The notes beneath the pieces are model-generated. The model was not told where the DNA came from and searched no databases. It saw nothing but the letters and a program-made list of their open reading frames with translations. A stretch of DNA of 64,000 nucleotides. It comes from Tenrec ecaudatus (taxonomy: Eukaryota; Chordata; Mammalia; Afrosoricida; Tenrecidae). The position numbers and the translations under genes are program-made. The DNA lies in contig NC_134542.1 of NCBI RefSeq assembly GCF_050624435.1, positions 14,033,497-14,097,496 on the forward strand. The letters run 5' to 3'. Of the stretch, positions 11,138 through 24,164 are shown in pieces (within the stretch, counting starts at the first letter, position 1; each line of letters starts with the position of its first letter).

Positions 11138-11850
11138 TTAAGAAGCTTTTCTTGAGGTGTTGATGGGGTCAGGTATCAGAAGATCAAAACCAAACAATCA
11201 TATCATTGTGAAGCAGAGGGGTCAGAGTGGAGACCCAAAGCCAATCTGCTGATAATTGGAAACTCCGTCACAGAAGGGACATGTGGAAGGGGCGACTGAC
11301 TCATTCAGGGTGAAGTACAGCACTGATGAAGCATACAACATTCCTCTATTTCTTTAATGCTCTCCTCCCCATATCATGGCCTCAGATAGACCTCATAAGT
11401 CCTGCTAGACCTGTACATACAATGTACACTGTATGTGCATTGGTACAGATAAGAGCTTTTGACATGTAGAACCCATAGATAATGATAGATAACCCCCTCA
11501 GAAACAGTAATGGGAGTAACTATTCCATGAGGGTGTGGGAAGAGAGGTGGGGGGAGGGGGAACTGATAGCACTGATGGATATATAACCCATCGAGGGGGG
11601 ACGTATAAGAGAACTGTGGGTGAAGGGATGCATTGGATGGTGTAAGATATGGAAAAATATATAATTTATTAAGGGTTCACAAGGGTGGTAGGGGAGGGAA
11701 TAAAGAGTTGCTGATGTCAAGGGGCTCAAGCAGAAAGAAAATGTTTTGAAAATGATGGCAATGTTGGTACAAGGTCACTTGATGTAACTGATGTGTGGAT
11801 TGTTATGATATCTTTAAGAGGCCTCAAAAAATAATCAACCAGAAAAAAGA
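11138..11850 (+). mobile_element. L1 3'-UTR tail, G-rich part
   Basis: Belongs to a tail family seen repeatedly in the window: 'gagtggagacccaaagcc', 'cacagaagggacatgtgg', a G-rich tract (about 11545-11605), 'gggctcaagcagaaag' and 'gttttgaaaatgatgg'. The copy at 62.4-63.2 kb carries related sequence on the same strand downstream of L1 ORF2, which is why I assign the family to an L1 3' UTR. Confidence 0.65.
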
Positions 11851-13779
11851 AACTTTCCTGGTCTAATATTTGGAACATATTTAGTTAGATCTTATTAATT
11901 TTACAAAGGTATAGTTATATCTTAAGTTTATCTCCAGGAAGCCCCAACATTCTTGTCTTATATTTTCAAATGGTTGTCGACACAGGAAGATGATGTTTGG
12001 ATCCTCCCAAATAGGAATTTAAATTTAAGTATTGGATCCAGCCTTATTTGCTTCTTTCCTTCTTTACTATTAGTCACAACAATTATTTTCCTAAGTGTCT
12101 ATTTGTCTAGAGCAAAGTGCATGGCACATTAAAGAGGCACCGATGGATTTTAGCATGATGATTTCACAGAAAATTACTAGAGGTTGCTCCAATTTTAACC
12201 TTATATATATATTCAATGCAGTGCATTAGTTGACTAAGAGTGACCTATGGATCACTCAGCACAGAACCTGTATTTGAGAAGCCACCCCAGCTTGCAAGTG
12301 CCGAATGTGTAGGGGAGATGTCAGGCTGAAGACTTCTGACTCATGTAGCTTTAGTGCCTGATGATCCAAGAGCTGCAGGTCAGACAGCAGGCTGCTGACT
12401 GTGAAGGCAAAGAAAGTCAAAGCTGGCAGGTAAGATGGCAGGCTCCTGCCTCAAAGACTTCAGACACTATGACAATGACCCCTAGTATTGGAATATATAT
12501 GTGTCAGATGATGACTAGCCAGTCCCAGCAAAATGCCAGAGTTTTGGCAGTCCCCCTCTCCCCTCCCCCAAAACACACTTTCCAATCTCAACAAAGTCCT
12601 GTTCCATTGAATGGTTGGTCATAGCAAGCTCCTCATGGAAAGTGATTGTGTTATCAGCTCTCATGACCAATGACGGCATCATAACTGTCAAACCACTGAA
12701 AATCAAGACCAAGACAAGTTGGCACACAACCTTAGCCTTCACAGTCAGTTTGAGGCAAGCAGAAGGAAAAGTACTCTATGTTTCTGACTAACGTGGAAAT
12801 CCGCAACTTGAGTATTCCTTTTCTTCACATGTTTGGAAAGTTGGAGTCATGGAATTTTAAAACAATTCATGTTGAAATACAGGTAACATGGCATCTGTGA
12901 ACTTGATAAGTGATTCTTCATTGTTTCCAAGCTCATCCAAATAAAAACGTTTCTCATAAAGGTAGTCAAAAGAGTGCGCCAATGATATGAAGATAACTGG
13001 TTTTATGAACGGCGGTTTCCAATAACACTTTGTATAAGACTGAGGCCGAGGTAGTAGGTCTGCGATGTGACCTTTGTGCCCTCTGTCGAGTGCAACATAA
13101 CCATTTGATATACCCCTTTTGGAGCCAGGTCCATTGTTTTATGGCCATGCCACATGGATTTAGATTCATTTCCTATCGTTTCCCAATCCAGATGCATTTT
13201 GTGGAGAGTGGTAGGAGTGCTGCTTCAGTTTTAAATTATGACCCTGTATCGATATCTGAATTCTGCACTAGGATAGTCGTTAGTGTCTATCAATTTCTTT
13301 ACATAGCTCAGAATCCTACTAGCAGAGAAAAATCAACACAAAGGTCTTATTGAAATACGAACATGACAAAGGAGGGTATGTTAAGTGCCTGGGATGATAA
13401 TTTAGTAACAGAATTAAGCTTTGATGAACTAGATTAAAGACACTTGACTAGATAGATATCTATGATTAGACACTCAGAGATATAATCTAATTATAACTAT
13501 GGTATTTTATCCATTTACAAACGTGACGCATAGAACGCAAATGTCTTTTCTCACACTAAGAAGTACTTTGCAGTGCTGAGAACTCTTCAGACCACAAATG
13601 TTCAGCAGCTTAGTCCAGCCATCTGGGCTGTCACAACACTATCAGTTCCCCTAAGGTATCTATCACTGGAAAACGCTTGTCATTGTGTCCTCAGGAAGAA
13701 CTCTACATTTACTTTAGCTCTCTACGTATCATTTATTCTTCATTGTTTCCAATCACAGAGCCTTAAATCTACAAACCAA
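11851..13779. other. No recognised feature
   Basis: Unique-looking sequence with several short open frames on both strands (up to 107 codons at 13030-13353). None resembles a known domain, and I see no splice-flanked exon. No familiar repeat was identified. Confidence 0.4.
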
Positions 13780-13858
13780 ACTCACTGCCAAACCAAACTA
13801 CAAGCCAAACCAAACTCACTGCCTTTAAGTTTGGTTTTCTCACTCAGTGACCCTAGAA
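13780..13858 (-). mobile_element. AfroSINE tail-like fragment
   Basis: Repeated 'ccaaactcactgcc' units followed by 'cactcagtgaccctag' look like a duplicated minus-strand AfroSINE 3' end. Short and diverged. Confidence 0.4.
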
Positions 13859-13974
13859 TCTAAAAAAATCATTCAATTCTTTGCAATGTGTATCCTTGGC
13901 TTCCACCTTTGCTATTACCTGTTCTAATACTCAAGTCAAAATTACTTTTTATAAAGTATATAGAGTCTCCACTT

Positions 13975-16915
13975 TGTTAGTTTGTCATACATGTTGGCTC
14001 CTGTTTTCCTGTGATGCTGGAAGCTATATCAATGGTATCTCAAATGCCAACAGGCTCACTCAAAGTGAACAGGTTTCAGCAGAGCTTCCAGACTAACAAC
14101 AAACCACAAAGATGTCCACTCACTGAAAGCCTTGTAGAGAGAATTATGAGAAACTGAAAAACTGATACAAAGAAATGGACATTGCAGGAGATGGTGACCA
14201 GAGATGAGACTATTATCTTGGAAGGCACTCAAAATATGACTGAGGAAGAGCTGCCTTCTCAAAGTAGAGTTGGCCATGATGGTGTCGGAGGGAGTAAAAT
14301 GCTGTGCTATCTAGTAATGCCTTCGGGGCCATCATTTGCCGATGGGCACAACTCAACATGAGAAGAAAGAGGTGAATACATCAATTAATAATCAGAACTT
14401 GTAATGTACAAAGTATGAATCTAGGAAAATTGGAAGCAGTAAAAAAATGAAATGGAATGCATAAAATGAACATTCTAGGCATTAGTGAGCTGAAATGGAG
14501 TGGTATTGGGCATTTTGAATCAGAAAATCATATGATTTACTATGCTGGGAAGGAAACATTCCAGAGGAATAGGGTTACATTGATCTTCAAAAAGGACATT
14601 TCAAGGTCAAGAGGAACTAGGGTCTAATTCTCTCTTGACTCCGAATGCTTAAAGAGGGAGGTTTTTATCATATGGAATAAACAGGTACAAGGGCAGGTGG
14701 TGTCACGCTCCATGGGAAAATGAGAACTTATAAAAATAAAACAGGGTTTTACAAGCAACACCAGCAATTAAAAAAACAAATGGTAACAGCTCATCAGTTA
14801 CAGAAGGAATGACAGTAGTGGCAAAGTGTCCACACTTGAGTCAATACAAAATGGCGACACTCAGGCTAATTAACACAGTATGGTTCCATTGACATATTGG
14901 AACCATGCAAGTTAACTAACGTATGGTTATGATAGGGTTAATTGTGATGGGTTGCTACAGAGAATGCCCATTTACAACAACACAAGTAGCACATATGCAC
15001 TTGAACTTCTCCAGATGGACTACCCAGAAATCAATTAGACTACATCTGTGGGAAGAGAAGATGGAGAAGCTCAATATTAGCAGCTAAAACCAGGACAGGG
15101 ACCAATTGTGGAAGAGACCATCAATTGCTCATATCTAAGTTCAAATTGAAGCTGAATCGAAGAAAAATAAGTCCAGGAGAGCCCAAATATGACTGCGAGT
15201 CTATCCTACTTGCATTTTGAGAACATCTTCAGAACAAATTTGACTTACTGAACACTAATGACAGAAGACCCGATGATCTGTGGGATAACATCAAGAACAT
15301 CACACACGAAGAAAGTAAAAGGTCATTTAAAAGGCAGGAGAGAAAGAAAAGATCCAAGTAGATGTCAGAAGACTCTGAAACTTGTCCTTAATCGTAGAGT
15401 AGTTAAGACACATTGGAAAAAATGATGAAATCAATGAACTAGAGAGGAAATCTCAAAGGGCAGTTTGAGAGGACAAACTAAAACTTATAATAAGACTTAG
15501 TTAGAAAACTTTGTTAGAAAGCCTAAAAGGAAAAACACAGTCAACATATATGAAAACTGAAAGCACACAAGAAAACATTCAAGCCTTGAGTTGCAAGATT
15601 AAAAAATGCCAAGATCAAAAGATTGAATGATGAAGGATTCATTATAGGAAGATGGGAAGAGTAGAGAGTCACTATATGAAAAATAATTAGTCACCATTCA
15701 ACTATTTAAAGAGACAGCATAGGAGGAAGAACCAATGGTGCTGAAGGAAAAAGTTCAGCTGCACCGAAAGCATCAGCTGAAAAGTAGGCTCCAGGAATTG
15801 AGGAATGCCAATTGAAATGCTTCAGCAAGCTAATGAAGCGCTGGAAGCACTCTCTCGTCGATGTCAGGAAATGTTGAAGACCGCTACTTGGCACATAACT
15901 GGAGCAGATCGTTATTTGTACCCATTCCAAAGAAAGGTGACCCCACAAAATGCTCAGATTATATAATATAATTAGTATCACATGCAAATACAATTTTGTT
16001 GATGATGATCCAACAACAATTGCAGCAAAGGAGCTGCCAGAGATTGAGGCCGGATTCAGAAGAGGATGTGGAACAAGGGATGTCGTTGCTGACATCAGAA
16101 GGATCTTAGTGGAAAGTAGAGAAGACCAAAAAGATGTTTACATGCGTTTTATTGACTATGTTAGGTGGGTCATCACAAACTATGGAGAACCTTGAGAAGA
16201 GTAATTCTTCCTGATACTTCCAGGTGCGAAAGAGCAAGGAGTACAGCTTCCGGGATGGATTAAAACTGAACGTAAAGAATAAAAAATCTTCACAGTTGGA
16301 CCATGACGACTGGACATCATGAGAACTGTAGGAAAGATTGAAGTTATCAAGGATTTTGTCTTGCCTGAGCCCACAATCGATGTTCCTGGAATCAGGAGTC
16401 AAGAGATCCAGTGACACATTGTACCAGGTAAACCTGCAAGTAAACAGGCAAGGAGGTTACTTTGAGGACTTAGGAGCACCTGACCCATATCATGGCATTT
16501 TCAATAGCCTCATATGCTTGTGAAAGTTATGCATTGCCTAAGGAAGACTAAAGAAGAATCTATGCATTTGAACTACGGGGCTGGCTAAAAAGATTCAAAG
16601 TGCCATGAACTGACAAAAGCACAAACAAATCTGTCTTGAGAATGGTCAGAATGATCCTTAAAGGCAAGGATGGTGAGACTGATGGTGAGTCTTCTGTGCT
16701 TTGGAATTGTTGTCAAGAGAGGCCAGTCCCTGGAGAAGGACATCATGCTTGCTTAAATAGAAGGGCAGCAAAAACGAGAAAGGCCCTCGACAAGATGGAC
16801 TGACAGTTGCTGCAAGAAGGGATCGAACATAGAACAATGATGAGCATGGGGTATGACTGGGCAGTGTTTCCTTCTGTTATACAGAACTGACTCAGCAACA
16901 CCTAACAACCACCGT
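13975..16915 (+). mobile_element. RTE (BovB-like) LINE, longest copy in window
   Basis: About 2.9 kb running from the RTE 5' end ('gtttgtcatacatg', 'gaacaggtttcagcagagc') through the endonuclease region (about 14390-15300), linker (15300-15720) and start of reverse transcriptase (15720-16165) to the 3' end 'acacctaacaacc'. Part of the reverse transcriptase is readable at 15950-16195, ending near 'FIDYV'. The sequence then skips a few hundred bases, losing the catalytic YADD region, before resuming at about 16270. Many stops and frameshifts make it a fossil. A MIR begins within about 15 bp of its 3' end. Confidence 0.92.
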
Positions 16916-16929
16916 AATCGAGGGAAGAT

Positions 16930-17230
16930 ACTACATTAGTTGAGCATCGACTATGATCCAACACTCTATAGGACAGATGCACTCAGTTGATCACTTTTGC
17001 TCAGTTATCACTCCCATGGGTGTGATCACTTTAGAAGATACTGAAGCTGATGCTCAAAGCAGCCAAGCAATTGGCTAAGAGATACACACTCACTATGAGG
17101 CAGACTGAAATGTGATGCTCTTTTGCTGATAATGGTACATTGCCATCTTTCTGCAAAAGCCTGTAAAAGAAGACCAGATGCCCACTAAGATTCAAACCTG
17201 AATCCTCATGAAGCAATGTCTTTGCCTTAG
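16930..17230 (-). mobile_element. MIR, long copy with internal insert
   Basis: On the plus strand it reads 'agttgagcatcgactatgat', 'gaagatactgaagctgatgc' and, at 17180-17225, 'aagattcaaacctgaatcc', which is the reversed tRNA-like B-box region of MIR. About 90 bp at 17100-17180 do not fit the MIR and may be an insertion. Confidence 0.75.
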
Positions 17231-20009
17231 CACCTATTGACTTGATGATTTTAATAGATTATACCCAATCATGTTATCAGGTGTGTGGCAGGTAGTTTTA
17301 ATGAATTATACCCAATAATTTCTTCAAGAAGTGGTTGGAAGAAGTTAGTTAAGGAGAGTGTTCTCTCTCGTGTTCAATGACTGTTGTTTAGTTTTCACAT
17401 TTTCAGGATTATTATTACTTATAAGGAGATTCCTTCTACTTTTTGCCTCTGGACGGAAATCTTAGCGCCATCTTAGAAATATGTGGATCAGTAACTACAA
17501 ATTTAAAATCTTTATAACACAGAATCTTTGTATGTAAAAGTCCAGCATTTATTCTCAGAATAGATCAAAGTTAGGTTTGGAGGATTTTGATGTGTGAGCA
17601 GGGGAGGGAACTGGTTTGAAATTCATGTAGTTTCTTTCTCCTGAACTATAATAAAACTCTAGGATCAAAGTTGATATTTGTCCTTGAGTAGCCTGGTAGA
17701 GATGAGGAATATTAATACCTTGACTCCGAATGTCAACCCATGTACAGAGGTGACATTCAGCAAAGTATGGATATGTAAGGCTTTCCCCTTGCTAAAGCAA
17801 GCACCGCAAATTTATGCCTCGTTATTAAATTTATCAGCTGCACAAATCAATCCAAATCCCCTGAAATGTCAAAACATCAACCATGTGGTGGGCAGTGGTT
17901 TTTGTTTTGTTTTTAAGAAAGAAATCTATCAGCATATAAGAGGGTTCAGTTCATACAAGAACTTTTGAGATTGTAAGAGGACCAATTTGCAGCACAGTGG
18001 CGTAGGGTGCATGCGAACAACGCAGATTCCTTGGCCTCGACTCCAAACCTCTGGAATGGGGACGAGCAGCCAGTGCCTCCAGATGATTCTTGTGGCATTT
18101 AAGAGTCTACCTTCTGTGATAACGACTCATGTCAGTCATAACAACTTCATAACTGCTGACTCCCATAAACGTGATTTCATTACATGTGAAAAAATGAGCG
18201 AATAAAGGATAATTACACCTCCTTTCACCCCATTCAGGTTCTCCTACAACCGTTTCTGTGTTAATAAGCAGTTTCATATTTTCTTTGCAAATGTAGCACT
18301 TGACTGACGTGATGCCACCACATTCTACATTGTGGCAGCTTGGTGTGTGCCGCAGTAGAATTGCTCTGCGGGATTTCTGATGGGTTATTTTCAGATGTGA
18401 ATTGGCTGGCCTTTCTCCTGGCATCTCTGGGTGGGCAGAGTTTGGTTAGCACTTGAGCTCATTAAACACTAACCAGGGATTCTAAATGTGGTGGTAAGAA
18501 TTTCCACCATGAGAGTTGACCTTGATTCATTCTATTAAAAATAATTTAAAATAATAGCAAATTTAAAATATTAGCTTTCATTGTTCCTTGAAAGCCTCTG
18601 CAGGAGCCCTTGATCACTCTGATATTGAGAAGCAATAATAATCGAGAATAAAAAAGTAAGCATTCAGCCCAGAGAAGGAAAAAACTAAAATTAAAGGCTA
18701 TGTTTCTTGTTTTGAATGGCTAAGTTAAAAATATTGTATTGATGTAAATGGGCAGGGACCCAAATTGCATTCCCTTGTCTAGGGGAATCTCCCCGCCCCC
18801 ATACAAAAGTAGAGAGAATTGGTAGGGCACTTTATCATTTCTGATATTCTTTCCCCTGGAGATAATTGGGTCGACCCAAGAATGATCCTGCTGGGTGGAT
18901 CAAAATGCTGGGCACAGAGGGAACCATTAGACCTGAAAGCAATACAGTCTTTCCCAGGCTATCCAAGGTTTCCCACTATTTTTCTACAGTTGCAAGAGCA
19001 AGTAGGTTGGAGTACAACTGGATTGCTAACCTTTAGCCTTCAATGAAGTCTACCATTAATGAGAGGCCTATCAGCTAACTTTTCCTGAATTTAGGGATGA
19101 TGAGCTTCAGTTATTAGCATCTGCCAAGCTCAATAAGACTTCAATGTATTGCTAAGTTGAATAAATACCATATAGCTTCTTAATTAGACCCATGTACGAA
19201 TCTGTTTCTGTCAAGAGGGACTATTTTTCTATTGGGTCATTTCCTTTATTTTCCACTAAATGAAGACCAGATCAACATAAAACAAACTCTCCTTTCCAAA
19301 CTTCAGAACTAGATAACCCACGCTATAATAATATAATGTCCTTGTAAAAGAGGGGTGCGGAGAAGAGACACGCTCCGCTCCCTAATTAGTATGTCATTAG
19401 CAAAACATTTTCCTAAGAATAACTGAAAGTAGATTTTTATTATTTTTACAAAGAATATGAGGAAAGTCAAGTATTTTTGGCCAAATACCTGGTGGTTATG
19501 TGGCATTTATCCTGGGCATATCCTGGGTATTTCAGTTGGCTAGTCCTGCATGAAAGGATGTCTTGAAGACAACTTGGTCAGGAACAGAAAGTTGGAATGT
19601 CTTCCTAGAAATACAACCCAGCCCCTCCTCAGGGAAAAATCCTCCTGGAGTATCATTAATTTACTTACCTGTGTGAAACTTTGAATAATTTCTTATGACT
19701 CCATATTTTCAATGTTAAAGAGTTCTATAAATACATTCTACAGTCAATATTTACTTACTCTGTTTTTCTTGTTGGATAATTTTCTTGACTAAATAAAAAT
19801 AATAATATGGTAGTGACTGAACATTGTGGCTATAATTAATGTTACTGGATGGTACATATACAGATTATATTCTGTTATCTATACAGTTGCCACTAATTAA
19901 AAAAATGAAAGTATATTATTTTTACAATAATGCTGCTTATCGAATTACTTTTGTTGTAGGCACTGTCATAGGGTTATTTCCATCTAGTCATCAAATTAAT
20001 GAGTTATTC
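17231..20009. other. No recognised feature
   Basis: Nearly 2.8 kb of unique-looking AT-rich DNA. Short open frames exist (for example 105 codons on the minus strand at 18107-18424) but resemble nothing. This is one of the longest stretches without a recognised repeat in the window. Confidence 0.45.
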
Positions 20010-20105
20010 TGATTGGCTTATTCTTATTGCCTCCATGGATCACATGATAAAACCAAGCCTCAGACAGTGAAGTAACTAACTTAAGGTCACTCATCCAGTC
20101 CTATT
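20010..20105 (-). mobile_element. MIR core fragment
   Basis: 'aaaccaagcctcagacagtg' followed by 'taacttaaggtcactcatcc' is the reversed MIR core. Confidence 0.65.
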
Positions 20106-20189
20106 TAAACATCCTTTTTGATATTACACATCTCTGCCTACATTTCTTTAGAAATATTGCTCCCCTTGGCTAAAACAAACTCTTGAGTT

Positions 20190-20670
20190 TTTTGTGATTA
20201 GAAAAATTTAAAGTGCACGTTTCCCAATTCCACATCTTCACATGTTCAGCTCAGTAAAACCAATTATATCAAGTATGTTGTACAACCATCCTCAATATAT
20301 ACTGCCAAATTTTCTATCCCCGTAAACAAAAACTAGGTGGGCTGAAAAACGATTCTTCCCCCTCTCCAACTCGCTTTTCCCCGGTAACAACTGCTAAGCT
20401 CTAATTTCTAGACGTTTATTAACTCTAGATCTTACATACTAGTGAAATCATGAAGTGCACTCTACTACTCTCTTCTTACCTACATCTTACACAGGCTTCA
20501 CATCCACCCCCATTCCTTCCACCTCAAGCGTTTTCTCATGACTCTACCCCTCATCGACCTCTCTGGATCTCCAGAGTAGGTCAGTTTTGTTTGAATGTAG
20601 CATATAGCTGTATTCCTTGACTGTATTCTTCCACAGGATTTGTTCTTGTCTTAAACTACTCACAAATATT
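20190..20670 (-). mobile_element. L1 3'-UTR-like fragment
   Basis: Pyrimidine-rich sequence with the order seen in old L1 3' ends read in reverse: a tract near 'gttgtacaaccatcc', then 'ccccctctccaactcgc', 'ggtaacaactgctaa' and 'atcttacatactagtgaaa'. Diverged. Confidence 0.5.
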
Positions 20671-21582
20671 TAAGAATTGTTATGGCAAGAGAATGTATGT
20701 GTGCTCTAAGAAAACTTCCTTATTTCTAAATTCTTCCAAACCAAACATCAACCTGAAGGCCAGAAACACTTTTTGAATGAGTGCTTCTCTCAACAATGTG
20801 TCTTACGCAAGCAGTGCCAATCAATTATAAAAGCCTCTGCCACACACTAAGATGCATTGATGGTTTTCAAGATTGGAAGGCCACATCATCTAAGAATATT
20901 GTACTTTATTGGAATTAAAAACAATCACTTAAAGTATTTTCTAAGAATATTCTCTGAAGGATAATCGGCATCTCAGTTTTTGCGGAAAGAGCACAATGAG
21001 ATGGTTCAGCATTGTTCCTTTCTGACACCGCGATGAGCACCTCACAGAGTTAACCATATTGTAGATATGCAAAAGTAGCAAATGACTGGTCAAGAATAAA
21101 ATATATCTGCAATTACAATGATCTTTTGTTTAAACTGATTCTGCTTTGGGATAATGAATTTGGGGGGCAGGCAAAGTTTTTCTGTTGAAAATACAATTTT
21201 TTTCCTTAGGGTATAACATGTGAGGCCAACAATGAAATATTCTGTTAATCGTGAGGCTGCATTAAGCTTCACGAGGAATTATAAAAGAGCCATATCTATG
21301 GTTCTTACTTACGAGTTTTACTTAAGGACAGGTAAAGAGACTGTATCTGGATATATACAGATTTGATCGCCTTAAGCAAAGAGGAAGAAATTCAAACTGC
21401 TCAGGACTACCAAAAAATAAAATAAAAGAAGATGTCCCTTAGCACTTTACAACATTAACCAACTGTCAGCAATGACAAATTAAATTCTTCATTCCGTTCA
21501 AATTCCATATAAAGTGATTCTCACTCAGAATGATCCAACCTGTTATCTTCAAGTCAACTTTTTCAAGTGATAAACCATTGTT
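20671..21582. other. No recognised feature
   Basis: AT-rich unique-looking DNA without a recognised repeat or coding exon. Confidence 0.4.
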
Positions 21583-23028
21583 TAAAATTTTATTGACATG
21601 TAATTCACATATCATACAATTTAATTGGTCAATCATAGTAATAAGAGTTATACAGTCACCACCACAGTCAATGTCAGAGCAGTTTCTGGCAACTCATTAG
21701 CTCCCCATTTCTCCCCAATCTCCACTGTCATGCCCTTAGCTAATCATACTTTGTCTTGTTTAAGTGGTAGACTACATTGTTTTTCTAATGTTGAACCAAC
21801 CATTCTTGTGGTGTATATTTTTTTGATTTATTGTTGGATTCTGTTAGCCAGAATTTTGGGGGAGAATTTTTACATCTATATTCATAAACAATTTTGGTCT
21901 GTAGTTCTCTGTTTTTGTGGGGGGTTGCTTGGGTCATTTGGGTATCGGTGATTGGCTTGCTTCTTAAAATGAGATTGAGAGTTTATTTTGTCATTTTATA
22001 TATTCTGGAATAACTTGTGCCAAATTGGTGGCAGATCTTTGCTAAAAGTTTGGTAGAATTCCCATGTGAAGCCTTCTGACCCTGACCTTTTCTTGCTTGG
22101 GAGTGTCTGGATGACTTCATCTATCTCTACTTTTATTGTGTCTGTTGAACCTTTCTACTGCTGTTTGTGTTAATTTGCAAAGGTGGTGTATTTCTAAGTA
22201 TATTTCCATTTCTTTGAGGTTATCTAACTTGCTAGAATACAGGTTTTCATGGAAGGGTGTTGTTATTATTTGTATTTCATTTTGATCTATTACTATGTGT
22301 ATTAGACAGCATTCTCTAGAGAGATAAAACCAGATTGCTGATAATTATATATATAAATATAGATATAGATAGTTAGATATATAACACAAGAAATGAACTG
22401 TTAAATTATATAAAGATAGATAGATATATAATACAAGAAATGAACAGTTGAATTACAAAGCAGTACAAATGGCTCAGTGCAACTCACTCCCATAATAGAG
22501 TTGTGAGACACTAACAGTTCTTCAAGTCTTGAGAGCTGCTAGGTAGTCCTTTGTAGAGAGAGAGAGCTAGGCTATCCCAGCTAGGCAGGTCACCAACTGT
22601 CAGTCCTTAGCTCTGGAGATGTAAATTTCAATCGTGTGGTCTTAAAGGGACCTCAACTTACAGTGACACAGTTCACAGGCTAGGCATCCCACAGGTAGTG
22701 TGCCTTTTAAATTGAGGCACAGAACAAGCAAGGCAGCTGCATACTGGTCTGATGATTAAAGAGCGAGAGATAAGAAAGGCGAGGCTCACTGAGCCATTTA
22801 TCTCTCCACCCTTCAATTAATCCTACTTGTGTTTATCGGCCAGGCTGGCACAATAAACTGTCTCACTATGCAACCCATTTCATCTCCAATTCTAGATGTT
22901 TGCATTCTCTCTCTTTCTCCCTCTGTCTTTTATTAAGCTTGCTAGTAGGTTGTCAATTTTGTCGATCCTTTCAAAGAACCAACTTCTTGTTGAGTTTTTA
23001 TTAAACCAGCTACTGTCTCTACAGAGTT
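21583..23028 (-). mobile_element. L1 LINE (3' UTR joined to ORF2), split by an LTR
   Basis: 21583-21815 reads as the reverse of an L1 3' UTR ('attttattgacatgtaattc'). 21816-22292 and 22871-23028 are minus-strand L1 ORF2, reverse transcriptase region ('tctgttagccagaattttg', 'ttgtcgatcctttcaaagaa'). ORF2 of L1 encodes an endonuclease-reverse transcriptase. The direct join of 3' UTR to the middle of ORF2 means an internal deletion. The two ORF2 parts are separated only by a solo LTR with an exact 5-bp duplication. Confidence 0.85.
22298..22865 (-). mobile_element. Solo LTR, ERVL/MLT2-like, family 1
   Basis: 568 bp, from 'tgtattagacag' to 'aaactgtctca', flanked by exact CTATG duplications (22293-22297 and 22866-22870). 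It is the reverse of the family 1 LTR at 4605-5260 and close to 49322-49879, sharing 'cagattgctgata', 'gaaatgaac', 'cagtgcaactcactccc' and 'tttatcggccaggctgg'. An internal GATA/TATA-rich tract at 22350-22430 appears duplicated. Confidence 0.92.
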
Positions 23029-23270
23029 ACCAATCCTTGATTTCATACACAGATAAACATACAAAACACAAACAAGAACCAACCAACCAAAAACAAATCA
23101 ACAGCAATGACAATAACAAAATAGACAAAAACCTCATTCAGAAAGAAAACAGACAACTTATACCAAGGGCTCAGGTAGAAAATGTTTTGGAAATGATGAT
23201 GGCAAAATATGTACAAATATGCTGTATGCAATGTTATAGAGCCCCAACAAAATGATTTTTAAAAAAGTAG
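23029..23270 (+). mobile_element. L1 3'-UTR tail
   Basis: Starts with the block shared with about 3000-3110, passes through an A-rich stretch, and ends with 'aagggctcaggtagaaaatg', 'tttggaaatgatgatgg' and 'aaaatgattttt', the shared end of the L1 tail family. The open frames over it are shadows. Confidence 0.65.
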
Positions 23271-23359
23271 AAAGACAAGAATGCAGAAAATGTTCTAAAA
23301 CTGGTTGTGGTGATGATTGAACAATCATACATACTTTTTTCAACAACATAATTGGTGAC

Positions 23360-23610
23360 CATGCCATATTAATGGATGCAGAAAAGGCATTTGGCAATGT
23401 ATCAGACCCATGTCTAATGAAAATGTTCGATAAAATAGGAACAGAAGGGGAATTGCTGAACATCGTAAAGGTCACATATGAAAAACCAACAACCCGCATC
23501 ATGATCATTACGGAAAAACTGAAATCATTTCCCCTGAGAATAGGAAGGAGACAAGGAAGCTCCCTAAGGAAGCTCCCTATCACCTCTTATTCAACATAGA
23601 ATAAAGATTT
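23360..23610 (+). mobile_element. L1 ORF2 reverse transcriptase fragment
   Basis: An open segment translates to L1-like reverse transcriptase motifs: 'MDAEKAFGNVSDPC' (the IDAEKAFD box), 'GELLNIVKVTYEKPT', then 'SFPLRIGRRQGSS' (box with R-G-Q-G). The frame ends soon after. The D of the first catalytic aspartate box is replaced (AFG instead of AFD). Confidence 0.85.
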
Positions 23611-23699
23611 GCCGGCTGTCTTCATTAAAGGTAATGCGGTTGTCCATTGTCAAAGATCCACTGATAGGACAAAGTATACCTTTATATAATAAGGAGGTG

Positions 23700-24062
23700 A
23701 TGGCAATTCAGTGGTTGAATAATCTCCTTTGATGTGAGAGAACCAGGTTTTATCCCTAGCAAAAGAGCCTCATCTGCAGCCACCATCTGTTCTGTCTGTC
23801 AGTGGGGTTTGTGTGCGTGACTTTGATGCAAAGCAGGTTTTGATGGAGCTTCTAGACTAAGACAAATTAAGAACAAAGGTCAGGTTATTTATGTCCAGAA
23901 CTCAGCCAATGAAAATCCTTTGGGTCACAACGGTCCAATGAAAATCCTTTGGATCACAATTTGTGATCAATTACTGGATTGACACAGGACCAAGCAGCAT
24001 TTATTTCTGTTGTGCAGGAGGTTGCTATGAGCTAGGAGATGACTCGAGAGTTTCTAACATTA
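23700..24062 (+). mobile_element. tRNA-Gly-headed SINE with RTE body
   Basis: Head 'ggcaattcagtggttgaat' with an A-box-like core and a B-box-like 'ccaggttttatccc' is followed by 'cagccaccatctgttctg', RTE 5'-end sequence ('ggagcttctagactaaga', 'gccaatgaaaatcctttg') and an RTE 3'-end-like tail ('ttctgttgtgcaggaggttg'). A 25-30 bp unit ('ccaatgaaaatcctttgg') is tandemly repeated around 23905-23955. Layout as at 8328-8660. Confidence 0.75.
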
Positions 24063-24164
24063 ATCAATTGCTTTTGATGTTATTGCCCACAAGGAACATG
24101 AAATGCTTTCCACCAGGTAAGCGTCCCTAGTATTCTTCATCATACTCACATCAAAGCGGCTGTT

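Noticed and set aside
23158..23583. A 141-codon minus-strand open frame
   Set aside because: It is antisense to an L1 tail and an L1 reverse transcriptase fragment.
23905..23955. A CRISPR-like or tandem array
   Set aside because: Only two units of a short duplication inside a SINE; CRISPR does not occur in such a genome.
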